A DNA stretch of 20,233 nucleotides, from positions 1-20,233 of the forward strand of contig JABISU010000271.1 in NCBI GenBank assembly GCA_018700255.1. The letters are read 5' to 3'. This document shows, piece after piece, positions 1 through 7,826 of this stretch. The translations under genes were made by a program, and so were the position numbers. The DNA comes from Flavobacteriales bacterium. Its GTDB lineage: Bacteria > Bacteroidota > Bacteroidia > Flavobacteriales > UA16. A model generated the notes under the pieces. That model was given only the letters and a program-made list of their open reading frames with translations, was not told where the DNA came from and made no database searches. Numbering within the stretch: the stretch's first letter is position 1; each line of letters starts with the position of its first letter.

Positions 1-678
1 AAAATTGACCTTGAATCTGAGGATGGCTGTTTCATTGTCACTGTAGATCCTTGGAGCATTAGCGAGAAGATTTCTGATGTAAATAGAACTCCTGATAGCC
101 TTAGCGTTTTGTTTGGCATGTCTGATTTTACTTCTAAACCCAACTTTAAATATCTTTTTAAGCAATTCCCTCACGGCTGGGGCCGAATATTATTAAACCG
201 TATTGAAAAGCCCATTCTCAAATACAATAGTGGTCAACTCAACTCATCCATGACCGGTTCTTTCAGTGTGCTAAACGATGACGGGTGGCTTGATGTTTAT
301 ACTTCTCTAGATAGTGGCTTTGTTAAACGAAAAGAGGCGGAGAGATTTGAAATGTATAGAAATAAAGCCAACTATAGAACTAGTTCTGAAAGCCGAATAG
401 AATATCTAGATACGATTATAGAGTTTCTTTCAAACCACGGGGATGTGTATGTCGTACGATTGCCCGTTCACAAGAAGATGCTATCTATCGAGCAGCAATA
501 CATGCCCGATTTTAACGATCTGATCTCAAACGCAATTTTTAAATCTGATGGTTACCTCGATTTCTCTACTCTTGATAATGAATATAGCTATACCGATGGA
601 AACCATTTGACAAAAACATCCGCCAAAAAGGTTACTCAAAATATTGGTGAGTGGATTCGTGATTTAGAGGACGAATAG
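1..678 (+). CDS. SGNH-hydrolase-like protein, 3' part (5' end outside window)
   Basis: The reading frame is open from base 1 without a convincing start; a TTG at 109 and ATG at 118 lie inside the open frame, so the gene very likely begins upstream and only its last 225 or so codons are here. Near the C-terminus the stretch YTDGNHLTKTSAKKV contains D-x-x-H (Asp199 and His202 of the visible part) followed by a Leu/Thr/Ala-rich helix. That matches the catalytic Asp-His block V of SGNH/GDSL-type hydrolases and the DltD/AlgX-like surface proteins found near O-acetyltransferases. The segment FIVTVDPWSIS near the left edge fits a core beta-strand of that fold. The catalytic Ser block would be outside the window, so the assignment rests on one motif and overall feel. 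A 100-base gap separates it from the next gene. Confidence 0.5.
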   Translation, partial: KIDLESEDGCFIVTVDPWSISEKISDVNRTPDSLSVLFGMSDFTSKPNFKYLFKQFPHGWGRILLNRIEKPILKYNSGQLNSSMTGSFSVLNDDGWLDVYTSLDSGFVKRKEAERFEMYRNKANYRTSSESRIEYLDTIIEFLSNHGDVYVVRLPVHKKMLSIEQQYMPDFNDLISNAIFKSDGYLDFSTLDNEYSYTDGNHLTKTSAKKVTQNIGEWIRDLEDE

Positions 679-778
679 GTTATGGTGTGGTGCCTTCATA
701 TCACCAGCAACGATAGATTCTACTCTCTTTTTCTTGAATTGGTTTCTATCTAAAAACCCGTACTTTTATACATAATAT

Positions 779-2719
779 ATGTTTGTGTCAGCAATACCCT
801 CCACGTTCCTAGATAATCGCAGCTTAATTCACATTTTGTTTGTCGTTGCGTCTTGCCTTTTTGCCATCACTTTCCCAATTGCGTCTCTCATAGCCCAAAC
901 CCCACCTTACACCATACTCACAACGACTGATGGTGCAGCTCCAGGGGTAGTTGTGATGGCGCCAGTTCAAAATTCAAATCAAATATATCTCTGCGCAGTA
1001 GATGAATGGGGTGAGCTGGTTTTTAGCGCCCACACACCCGCACGAGGATTTATCTTCGAACCGTGGGGGGATGATGAATTTGTTTTTTACGATTATTCGA
1101 TTCGCAAATGGGTAACCATAGACCAAAACCTAACACCCACTGATACACTAGGGCTAAGTGTCATCCCCGAGACTGACTATCACGACGTGCATCGGTTTGA
1201 AGATGGATCGTATCTGTTTGTTGTGAATGAGCACGTTATCATGGATTTAAGCGACTTTGGAGGATATGAAGATGCGGAAGTAATACAGCCTTTATTAATA
1301 CATATGGATGTGGAAGAAAATATTATACGTGAATGGCGTGGGCTAGATCATATCCCAGTTAACGCTGCTAATGAACTAAGTTTCCAACAAGTAGATTATC
1401 TACATTGGAATTCATTCGATTTTGACTCTCATGGAGGCTTATTGATGAGCTTCCGAAACATTAGCACTATAGCTAGGTTAAACCCCATAGACTGGTCAAT
1501 AGACTGGAAATTAGGTGGATATGGAAATGATTTCCAGATAGATGATCCCGAATGGGGAAGTTTTTTTTATCAGCACGACGTTAATGACATAGGGGGTAAC
1601 CGCATACTTCTATTCGATAATAATACCTCCGCTGGAAATCAACCTGGTTATTCTAGAGTCGTAGAATATGAACTCGACACCATTGCAATGACTGCTACAA
1701 GGGGGTGGTCTTACTCACACCCTGACGAAATATATGCACCTGCTCAAGGCAGTGTTGAACGACTAGAAAATGGAAATACACTAATAGCATGGGGAAATGC
1801 ACATGCTGGGCAAGATGTAGGTACATTAGTTACTGAAGTAAATGATCAGGGAGAAATTGTTTGGGAAATTCAACTCGGAGCATACTTTACTGTCTATAGA
1901 GCTCGGAAAATCCCTTTATCGGAAATTCAAGGATGTAGTGACATAAACGCACTGAATTACGACAGCGGTGTATTGGTCGATGATGGTTCGTGTTATTTCG
2001 GGGTAGATGAAGATGGTGATGGTATGCTCGATTCTGAAGGGGATTGCGACGATACTGACGCTTCTATTTACCTAGGCGCCCCAGAAATACCTAACGACGG
2101 AGTTGACCAAAACTGTGATGGATCTGATTTTATCTTTATCCCTGGATGCACCAATTCTGAAGCTTCCAACTTCAATCCATCAGCCACCGTTGATGATGGA
2201 TCATGTTTATTACTCATCGTGTTTAGAGTCGATATGTTCCTAAGTGGCGGAGCAGCTTCCCTTGTAACAGAATTAGGTACAATACCTGGTGAGCCGGTAA
2301 GCTTCGGAGTTTATAAGTTTGAAATTCAAGCGGCTGAAGGTGAATTCCTTTATAGATATATGGATGATAATTCAATACAAGAGTTAAACGAAAGATCCAT
2401 TTTCATAAGTAGCCCCATGTCCTTAGACGTTGTGTGTTTTAACAGCCTGGACAGTTGCCCTGGTTGTGTAAATCCCGAATTTTATGAATTCAACCCTTAT
2501 GCTACTTCAGATGTTTTGATGTGCCAAACTGACGCCGCAATGGGGTGTACCTATAACGAAGCCTTAAATTTCGATTCAACTGCAAATATTGATGATGGAA
2601 CTTGCTCGTTTGCAGAAGTTTCCGATGATAACTGTCCAGGAGATTTAAACCTTGACGGCACAATAGGCGCTGATGATCTATTGATTTTCTTAATGGAGTG
2701 GGGAACAATTTGTTTTTAA
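779..2719 (+). CDS. Secreted arylsulfotransferase-like protein with MopE-type metal-binding segment and half dockerin tail
   Basis: This 646-residue protein has a hydrophobic segment at about residues 16-38 ending in SLIAQ, read as a signal peptide with an unusually long n-region. Residues about 45-380 resemble the arylsulfotransferase (ASST) propeller family: TDYHDVH, VDYLHWNSFDFD, QHDVNDIGGNRILLFDNN, SRVVEYELD and ERLENGNTLIAWG. His209, His266, Arg293 and perhaps His342 are candidate active-site residues by analogy with the His/Arg set of characterised ASSTs, which move sulfate between phenolic compounds. Then come a GCSD...DDGSC repeat (385-406), a MopE-like segment (about 409-452, with DGDCDD-like and DGVDQNCDG motifs), another repeat (455-476), a beta-rich linker starting FRVDM, two more Cys repeats (about 562-610), and only one dockerin-like half from Cys619. 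The start is uncertain: no ribosome binding site is seen and no in-frame ATG follows until residue 60. Family assignment is fairly firm; enzymatic activity is not shown. Confidence 0.72.
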   Translation: MFVSAIPSTFLDNRSLIHILFVVASCLFAITFPIASLIAQTPPYTILTTTDGAAPGVVVMAPVQNSNQIYLCAVDEWGELVFSAHTPARGFIFEPWGDDEFVFYDYSIRKWVTIDQNLTPTDTLGLSVIPETDYHDVHRFEDGSYLFVVNEHVIMDLSDFGGYEDAEVIQPLLIHMDVEENIIREWRGLDHIPVNAANELSFQQVDYLHWNSFDFDSHGGLLMSFRNISTIARLNPIDWSIDWKLGGYGNDFQIDDPEWGSFFYQHDVNDIGGNRILLFDNNTSAGNQPGYSRVVEYELDTIAMTATRGWSYSHPDEIYAPAQGSVERLENGNTLIAWGNAHAGQDVGTLVTEVNDQGEIVWEIQLGAYFTVYRARKIPLSEIQGCSDINALNYDSGVLVDDGSCYFGVDEDGDGMLDSEGDCDDTDASIYLGAPEIPNDGVDQNCDGSDFIFIPGCTNSEASNFNPSATVDDGSCLLLIVFRVDMFLSGGAASLVTELGTIPGEPVSFGVYKFEIQAAEGEFLYRYMDDNSIQELNERSIFISSPMSLDVVCFNSLDSCPGCVNPEFYEFNPYATSDVLMCQTDAAMGCTYNEALNFDSTANIDDGTCSFAEVSDDNCPGDLNLDGTIGADDLLIFLMEWGTICF

Positions 2720-2806
2720 GAAATTTCTGCAAGCAACCCATTTCCTTACGATTTCGTTATGATATTACCCTTCTATTTATTATATTAATTGTTTATGTAT
2801 ACTTTT

Positions 2807-4240
2807 ATGATTAAACGACACATACCCAGCTTTGCTCTGTTATTTGCTCTGTTATTTGCTCCATGTAGTTTTACTTGGAGTCAAGCTTCGCCACCTACAG
2901 ACATACACCTTTCTGAGCTCCAAAGCTGGTTGCAAAGCAATTGGTATAATGGTTATCACAGTAGCCTAGGGTATAATGAGGCGAGGCGACAAATGTATGG
3001 GTATATTGATATTTCCGGAGGCCAAATAGAGTGCGTTTACACCGGATTTACACAATCTGGAGGATATATAACGTACCCTAATCCCATTAACGCAGAGCAT
3101 CTGGTACCACAGAGTTTTTTCGGTTCCTCAGAACCTATGAAATCTGACATTCATATACTTAAACCATGTCACGGTTCTGCAAACAGTTCGCGAAGTAATA
3201 AGCCATATAATGACATAATCGATAGTCAAGCTCAGTGGTATGGTACCATCAATAATACATATACCTCGCAAGGAAGTGCTCCGAGTAATCCTGAGGTTTG
3301 GTCTGAAAGCTCTGGTGGTGATTGGGAGCCTAGGGAAGATCGCAAAGGTGACGTTGCACGGGCTGCTTTCTACTTCTACACGATGTATCCCGATGCGGCA
3401 GGATCTATAACAGAAATGGGGCCTACTGACATTTTATATCAATGGCATCTTGATGATCCCGCTGATGCAACTGAAATATCTCGAAATGACAAGATTGCTT
3501 TACAACAAGGAAATAGAAATCCATATATCGACTACCCAGATCTAGTATATAACGCATGGCTTTGGGAGGCGGGAACATCCGACAATCAGGGCCCTGATTT
3601 TTCAGGCACACCAAGTTTCGTTAGTGTCCCATGTGATGATCTCAACGCTTTTAATGAAATAACTGCAAGTCCATCTGATCCATGTACACCTATAACCTTA
3701 AGTTTTAATGATATTAATACTGGATTGGGATGCACAGGTGGAAACATAACGCGCACGTACTCAGCAATAGATGGATGTGGAAACGTAAGCTCATTCACTC
3801 AGACAATTTCTTTTACTGATAGCACTCCTCCAATATTTACCTATGTTCCTGCGGATATCACAACAACATGCGATAGCGAATTAACTGATTTAGGTAGTGC
3901 TATTGCCTCTGACAACTGTTCGCAGGTAAATATTACAATTGACATCGTTCTCGTTGGTGGTCCATGCCCTGAAGCTTATGAAGTTCACCGAACCTTCTCA
4001 TCCTTCGACGACTGTGGCAACTCTTCATCTGCACTACAAATAATCTATATCGAAGCTTCCGTTGTTGTTGGCTGTCCGGAAGATGTAGACGGCGACGGAG
4101 CCATCACTGTAAGCGACCTTCTAGCCATTCTCAGTGAATTCGGTTGCTCAACAGGCTGCCTATATGATATCAACCAAGATGGCATTGTCGGTGTGGGAGA
4201 TATTCTTGAAGTCCTTGCGGCTTTCGGTGACAATTGCTAA
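2807..4240 (+). CDS. Secreted endonuclease I family nuclease with Ig/HYR-like repeats and dockerin-like tail
   Basis: I chose the ATG at 2807 because it gives a compact signal peptide (MIKRHIPSFALLFALLFAP...WSQA); in-frame alternatives are ATG 2795 and TTG 2789. The mature N-terminal 250 residues match the bacterial endonuclease I (EndA/NucM) family: INAEHLVPQSFF with the likely catalytic His98, then DIHILKP, a SANSSRSNKPYND block, ARAAFYFYTMYP, and WHLDDPAD followed by RNDKIALQQGNRNPYID. Enzymes of this family cleave DNA and RNA non-specifically outside the cytoplasm with a divalent metal, so a role in nucleic-acid scavenging is likely. Residues about 275-420 contain two Cys-containing Ig/HYR-like units (TYSAIDGCGN, TPPIFTYVPADITTTCD, TFSSFDDCGN). 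Residues 423-477 are the 55-residue Cys-bounded dockerin-like tail, CPEDVDGDGAITVSDLL then DINQDGIVGVGDIL, ending FGDNC. The nuclease call is strong. Confidence 0.88.
   Translation: MIKRHIPSFALLFALLFAPCSFTWSQASPPTDIHLSELQSWLQSNWYNGYHSSLGYNEARRQMYGYIDISGGQIECVYTGFTQSGGYITYPNPINAEHLVPQSFFGSSEPMKSDIHILKPCHGSANSSRSNKPYNDIIDSQAQWYGTINNTYTSQGSAPSNPEVWSESSGGDWEPREDRKGDVARAAFYFYTMYPDAAGSITEMGPTDILYQWHLDDPADATEISRNDKIALQQGNRNPYIDYPDLVYNAWLWEAGTSDNQGPDFSGTPSFVSVPCDDLNAFNEITASPSDPCTPITLSFNDINTGLGCTGGNITRTYSAIDGCGNVSSFTQTISFTDSTPPIFTYVPADITTTCDSELTDLGSAIASDNCSQVNITIDIVLVGGPCPEAYEVHRTFSSFDDCGNSSSALQIIYIEASVVVGCPEDVDGDGAITVSDLLAILSEFGCSTGCLYDINQDGIVGVGDILEVLAAFGDNC
2831..2861 (+). repeat. 12-bp tandem repeat inside the nuclease signal peptide
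   Basis: The unit TTTGCTCTGTTA occurs twice in a row (2831-2842 and 2843-2854) and is followed by a partial third copy TTTGCTC. It is in frame and encodes the repeated LLFA of the signal-peptide hydrophobic core, so gain or loss of a unit would change core length by four residues without a frameshift. Confidence 0.8.
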
Positions 4241-4318
4241 AGTTATAGGCTACTATATGCAACGAATTTCATTTTAGAGCGTCTTTCATCTGACAAAACT
4301 GTCATCAAAACGACTGTG

Positions 4319-6253
4319 ATGAAACTATTTTCCTTCCTTTTTGCGACTCTTACTCTCGCATTTTCTTCTCTTTCAGCCCAAACTCCTTGCGTTAACGGCA
4401 TGGCAGCAGGTTACCCTTGCTCAAACGTAGATTTATTATCATTTACAGCTGGATCTGCTCTCGGTGGTGGTGATATGAATGATATCTGGGGCTGGACCGA
4501 CCCTGTTTACGGTACTGAATACGTATTACTCGGAAGGACCTCTGGAACAGCTTTTGTCGATATTTCTGATCCAGTAAACCCTCTTTATTTGGGGAATCTA
4601 CCTGCATCAGGTTCGAATTCTTTATGGAGAGATATTAAAGTCGATGGCAACTATGCCTACATCGTTTCTGAGGCTAGCGGTCACGGGATGCAGATTTTCG
4701 ATCTTACAAAACTTAGAAATGTCATTAATCCTCCTGCTACATTCACTGAGGATGCTCACTATAGTGGCTGGGGAAATGCCCACAACATAGTAATTAACGA
4801 AGCTAGTGATAGAGCTTATGGTGTCGGCACAAACACTTCTAGCGGAGGTCTTCATATTGTAGATATCTCCGACCCATTAAACCCCGTTATTATGGGTGAC
4901 TTTGCAGGTGATGGCTACACACATGATGCACAGGTTGTAAACTACATAGGCCCGGACGCAGCTTATGCAGGTAGTGAAATTGCTTTTGCATGTAACGAAA
5001 ACTCCGTTACTGTTATTGATGTTACTGACCCTACTGATGCCATTCAATTAAGCAGAACGACATACAATTCTCAGTACACTCACCAGGGCTGGCTCACTGA
5101 GGATCACAAGTATTTCCTTAGCAATGACGAATTAGACGAGAACTACACCGGGGTAAATACAACTACGTTTATCTGGGATGTGCAAGATTTAAACGCTCCT
5201 TTTCTTTTGGGAACGTTTGTCTCTACCACACCCGCTATTGATCACAATTTATACGTCAAAGACAATTTTTGCTATCAATCAAATTACAGAGCTGGATTAC
5301 GTATCACTAACCTAGATAATATCGCGAGTGGAATGCTGACTGAAGTGGGATACTTTGATGTTTATCCTTCAAGCGATGCTGCCGGATTTAATGGCACATG
5401 GTCAAACTACCCTTACTTCGCTTCTGGAGTGGTTGCCGTTTCACATATTGAAGAAGGTTTGTTTTTATTAAGCTTATCTGGGAATATAAGCGACCTCGGT
5501 TGCACAGATCCAGCTGCATGTAACTATGACCCGGATGCGATTGAAGACAATGGATTGTGTGCAGAAGATGATGTATGTGGAGTATGTGGAGGAAACGGAT
5601 CCTCTTGTTCAGGATGTACTGATACCATTGCGTGCAACTATGACCCAAGCGCAACGATTGATGATGGTTCATGTATCATAGGGGGGGTTGAAATTACGTT
5701 TACAATTCTTACCGACAACTACCCTGGTGAGACAACTTGGAGTATCGCAGATGCAAGTGGGACAGTAGTGATGACAGGTGGACCATACTCATCATCAGCA
5801 ACAACATACTCAAGTACAGTTTGTGTAGATAACGGATGCTATGACTTGACAATTAATGACAGTTTCGGTGATGGAATTTGCTGTGGTTACGGAACTGGAA
5901 ATTATGTGATAACTTCTCAAGGAGAAACACTCATTAGTGGTGGAGAATTCGCCTCGACTGAAACGGTCAACTTCTGCATAAGTGGTGGCGAACCAGACGT
6001 GCCTGGATGTACTGACTCTACAGCTTGTAACTACGACTCTACAGCTACTTTAGATGATGGGAGTTGCGAATACGAAAGTTGTGCTTGTCCCAACGATGTA
6101 AATGGCGATGGATCGATAACTGTGGCTGACCTACTTAGTATTCTGAGTGAGTTTGGGTGTACTTCAGGCTGTACGGCAGATGTTGATGGTGATGGCTCTG
6201 TGACAGTCGCCGATGTGCTTTTAGTGCTAAGTGCGTTTGGAAGCCTATGCTAA
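4319..6253 (+). CDS. Choice-of-anchor B / LVIVD-repeat secreted beta-propeller with dockerin-like tail
   Basis: The ATG at 4319 follows an in-frame GTG at 4316 and gives a clean signal peptide, MKLFSFLFATLTLAFSSLSAQ, for a 644-residue protein. Residues about 25-385 carry the hallmark order of choice-of-anchor B family proteins: NDIWGWTDP, GTAFVDISDPVNPLYLG, WRDIKV, GHGMQIFDL, AHNIVINE, GGLHIVDISDP, DGYTHDAQVV, YTHQGWLTEDHKYFL, AIDHNLY and YRAGLRI. These are LVIVD-type propeller blades; the family is named because the same domain is joined to different surface anchors in different bacteria, and no enzymatic role is established. Residues 394-452 hold two GCTD...DDGSC-like repeats around a CGVCGGNGSSC knot. 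About 455-560 is a beta-rich Cys-containing domain (CYDLTINDSFGDGICCGYG). A third repeat starts at 563, and the full dockerin-like tail is 590-644. It is probably co-transcribed with the next gene, 9 bases downstream. Confidence 0.88.
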   Translation: MKLFSFLFATLTLAFSSLSAQTPCVNGMAAGYPCSNVDLLSFTAGSALGGGDMNDIWGWTDPVYGTEYVLLGRTSGTAFVDISDPVNPLYLGNLPASGSNSLWRDIKVDGNYAYIVSEASGHGMQIFDLTKLRNVINPPATFTEDAHYSGWGNAHNIVINEASDRAYGVGTNTSSGGLHIVDISDPLNPVIMGDFAGDGYTHDAQVVNYIGPDAAYAGSEIAFACNENSVTVIDVTDPTDAIQLSRTTYNSQYTHQGWLTEDHKYFLSNDELDENYTGVNTTTFIWDVQDLNAPFLLGTFVSTTPAIDHNLYVKDNFCYQSNYRAGLRITNLDNIASGMLTEVGYFDVYPSSDAAGFNGTWSNYPYFASGVVAVSHIEEGLFLLSLSGNISDLGCTDPAACNYDPDAIEDNGLCAEDDVCGVCGGNGSSCSGCTDTIACNYDPSATIDDGSCIIGGVEITFTILTDNYPGETTWSIADASGTVVMTGGPYSSSATTYSSTVCVDNGCYDLTINDSFGDGICCGYGTGNYVITSQGETLISGGEFASTETVNFCISGGEPDVPGCTDSTACNYDSTATLDDGSCEYESCACPNDVNGDGSITVADLLSILSEFGCTSGCTADVDGDGSVTVADVLLVLSAFGSLC

Positions 6254-6262
6254 TCTCTTTTT

Positions 6263-7411
6263 ATGATTAGATTTCTATTATTTAATTTATTAATAACTGT
6301 CTCACTAAGCTACCAAGCTCAGCTAGCTCCTACAATAACTTCTTGGGTAATAAACATCGATAATTCAACTGGATATCTCGGTCAACTAGCTAATGTTCAA
6401 TCAGTAGATTATACTTCCAATTTTGCCTTTATATCGTGTACTTGCATCCCAGGTTATGATATAGGTCCCTGGGTGGGAAACCCAAATAGCGCGGCAAATC
6501 AAGACTTCTGTTTTCGAATTACAATGAATCCTCAAGAAAACACAGGTGTATTAATAAATACAGGATTAGGACATATCGGGATTTGGCGTAATGGGGTGTC
6601 AATATTTAATGCAAAAGACGCTTTCTCGTATAATAATCAAGGAATTTGGTTCCAAGACGCATTAGTGTTTGAAGGGAGCTCTTTCGACGCTTGTTTAGGA
6701 CATCCTGCTGGAAATGGAGAATACCACCACCATGTAAATCCAACATGTTTGTACAATGATTCTGATGAAGCAAATCACTCCCCTATTATAGGTTATGCAT
6801 TTGACGGCTATCCTATTTATGGAGCTTACGGTTACTCAAGTCCATTGGATCCTAGTTCAACTATAGCTAGAATGCAAAGTGGATTCCAACTTCGAAATAT
6901 CAGCTCTCGACAGACTCTTCCAGATGGCACATCCTTGCCATCGAATCAGTACGGACCTGCCATTAATTCTCAGTATCCTCTAGGTAGTTTTCTTGAAGAT
7001 TACGAGCATCTAGTTGGGTTGGGGGATTTAGATGAGCACAACGGGCGGTTCTGCGTAACCCCTGACTACCCCGAAGGAACTTTTGCTTATTTCGTGACTA
7101 TTGACGACTATCTCGATCCGGTTTATCCTTATGTAATAGGACCCACTTATTACGGGACTGTTCCAATGGGAAATACCGGACCCCAATCCGGACATAATAC
7201 TATTCCAGTGAACGCAACTAACTATGATCCTGGGGCAAACGAGTGTGTTGGTGATCTTAACGGAGACGGGGCTCTTACTGTTCAAGATCTTTTGATAATA
7301 TTAGGCGACTTCGGATGTACTTCATCTTGTGATGGAGATGTTGACGGTGATGGAGTGGTCACTATTTATGATGCCCTGAGTTTTTTAAGCCTCTTTGGTA
7401 CGACTTGTTAA
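6263..7411 (+). CDS. YHYH-domain secreted protein with dockerin-like tail
   Basis: This 382-residue protein begins with a short signal peptide (MIRFLLFNLLITVSLSYQAQ). The central region matches the YHYH domain, a family of secreted proteins of unknown function: NGEYHHHVNPTCLY with His155-His157 (YHHH here rather than YHYH), SPIIGYAFDGYPIYGAYGY, MQSGFQLRN, YPLGSFLEDYE, LGDLDEHNGRFCVTPDYP and AYFVTIDD. The His cluster and conserved acidic residues suggest metal binding, but that is inference. After a short linker, residues 328-382 form the dockerin-like tail (CVGDLNGDGALTVQDLL, FGCTSSC, DVDGDGVVTIYDAL, FGTTC). The start lies 9 bases after the stop of the propeller gene, so the two are likely one transcript. 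The gene faces the convergent thioesterase gene across 16 bases; I see no convincing hairpin terminator there. Confidence 0.87.
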   Translation: MIRFLLFNLLITVSLSYQAQLAPTITSWVINIDNSTGYLGQLANVQSVDYTSNFAFISCTCIPGYDIGPWVGNPNSAANQDFCFRITMNPQENTGVLINTGLGHIGIWRNGVSIFNAKDAFSYNNQGIWFQDALVFEGSSFDACLGHPAGNGEYHHHVNPTCLYNDSDEANHSPIIGYAFDGYPIYGAYGYSSPLDPSSTIARMQSGFQLRNISSRQTLPDGTSLPSNQYGPAINSQYPLGSFLEDYEHLVGLGDLDEHNGRFCVTPDYPEGTFAYFVTIDDYLDPVYPYVIGPTYYGTVPMGNTGPQSGHNTIPVNATNYDPGANECVGDLNGDGALTVQDLLIILGDFGCTSSCDGDVDGDGVVTIYDALSFLSLFGTTC

Positions 7412-7427
7412 GCTTGTTGAGCTGAAC

Positions 7428-7823
7428 TTATAAGACCTTATCGGGATTCTTTTCCTTAACGTGTTGAGCTATTGGAATAGAATTCCCATCATCGTCTAGT
7501 CTTACGAAAATGAGTCTAGTAGTACATACATCCGCTTCCTCGTGACTATAAACATTGAATTTCCTAGCATTAACCTGTACTGTAATACTCTTGTTTCCTA
7601 TGCTCACAATTTCGCCATAAATTTTGATGAGATTATTCTCCTTAACTGGAGATTTGAAAAGTACTTCCTCCATCTTGAGGGTTACCATATTTGGACAGTG
7701 ACACACCTCATTCACAAAAGCTACAGCAGACTCATCCACCCATGTCAGCATTGTTCCTCCAAAGAGATTGTTATGCACCCCTAAATCGTACTTCTTACAA
7801 ACTTTAGTAGCAAGTAATTTCAT
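7428..7823 (-). CDS. Hotdog-fold acyl-CoA thioesterase
   Basis: The 131-residue product has the length and core pattern of cytosolic acyl-CoA thioesterases of the YciA/BFIT group. The N-terminal segment NNLFGGTMLTWVDESAVAF forms the long hotdog helix, with Asp30/Glu31 as candidate catalytic acids. MVTLKMEEVLFKSPVKENNLIKIYGEI and SITVQVNARKF follow as the sheet strands, and an acidic tail ends the protein. Such enzymes hydrolyse acyl-CoA to free acid and CoA. The start codon lies 3 bases after the stop of the membrane hydroxylase gene, so the pair is almost certainly one operon, which suggests a joint role in lipid or acyl-chain modification. No signal peptide is present. Confidence 0.85.
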   Translation of the reverse strand: MKLLATKVCKKYDLGVHNNLFGGTMLTWVDESAVAFVNEVCHCPNMVTLKMEEVLFKSPVKENNLIKIYGEIVSIGNKSITVQVNARKFNVYSHEEADVCTTRLIFVRLDDDGNSIPIAQHVKEKNPDKVL

Positions 7824-7826
7824 TCT

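Noticed and set aside
690..720. Weak hairpin TGGTG...CACCA after the first gene
   Set aside because: The stem is only five pairs and is not followed by a T run, so a terminator is not supported.
778..785. TATGTTTG, a match to the Bacteroidota -7 promoter motif TAnnTTTG
   Set aside because: It overlaps the chosen ATG at 779 and has no TTG element at the expected spacing upstream, so I did not call a promoter.
2502..2741. 79-codon open frame on the minus strand opposite the end of the ASST-like gene
   Set aside because: It lies antisense to Cys-repeat and tail coding sequence, has no recognisable domain and a basic, low-complexity composition; it is a shadow of the plus-strand gene.
1940..6250. 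Repeated DDGSC and DGDG coding motifs considered as a CRISPR or DNA-level repeat array
   Set aside because: The similarity is at protein level with differing codons and irregular spacing inside open frames; there are no uniform repeats with spacers.
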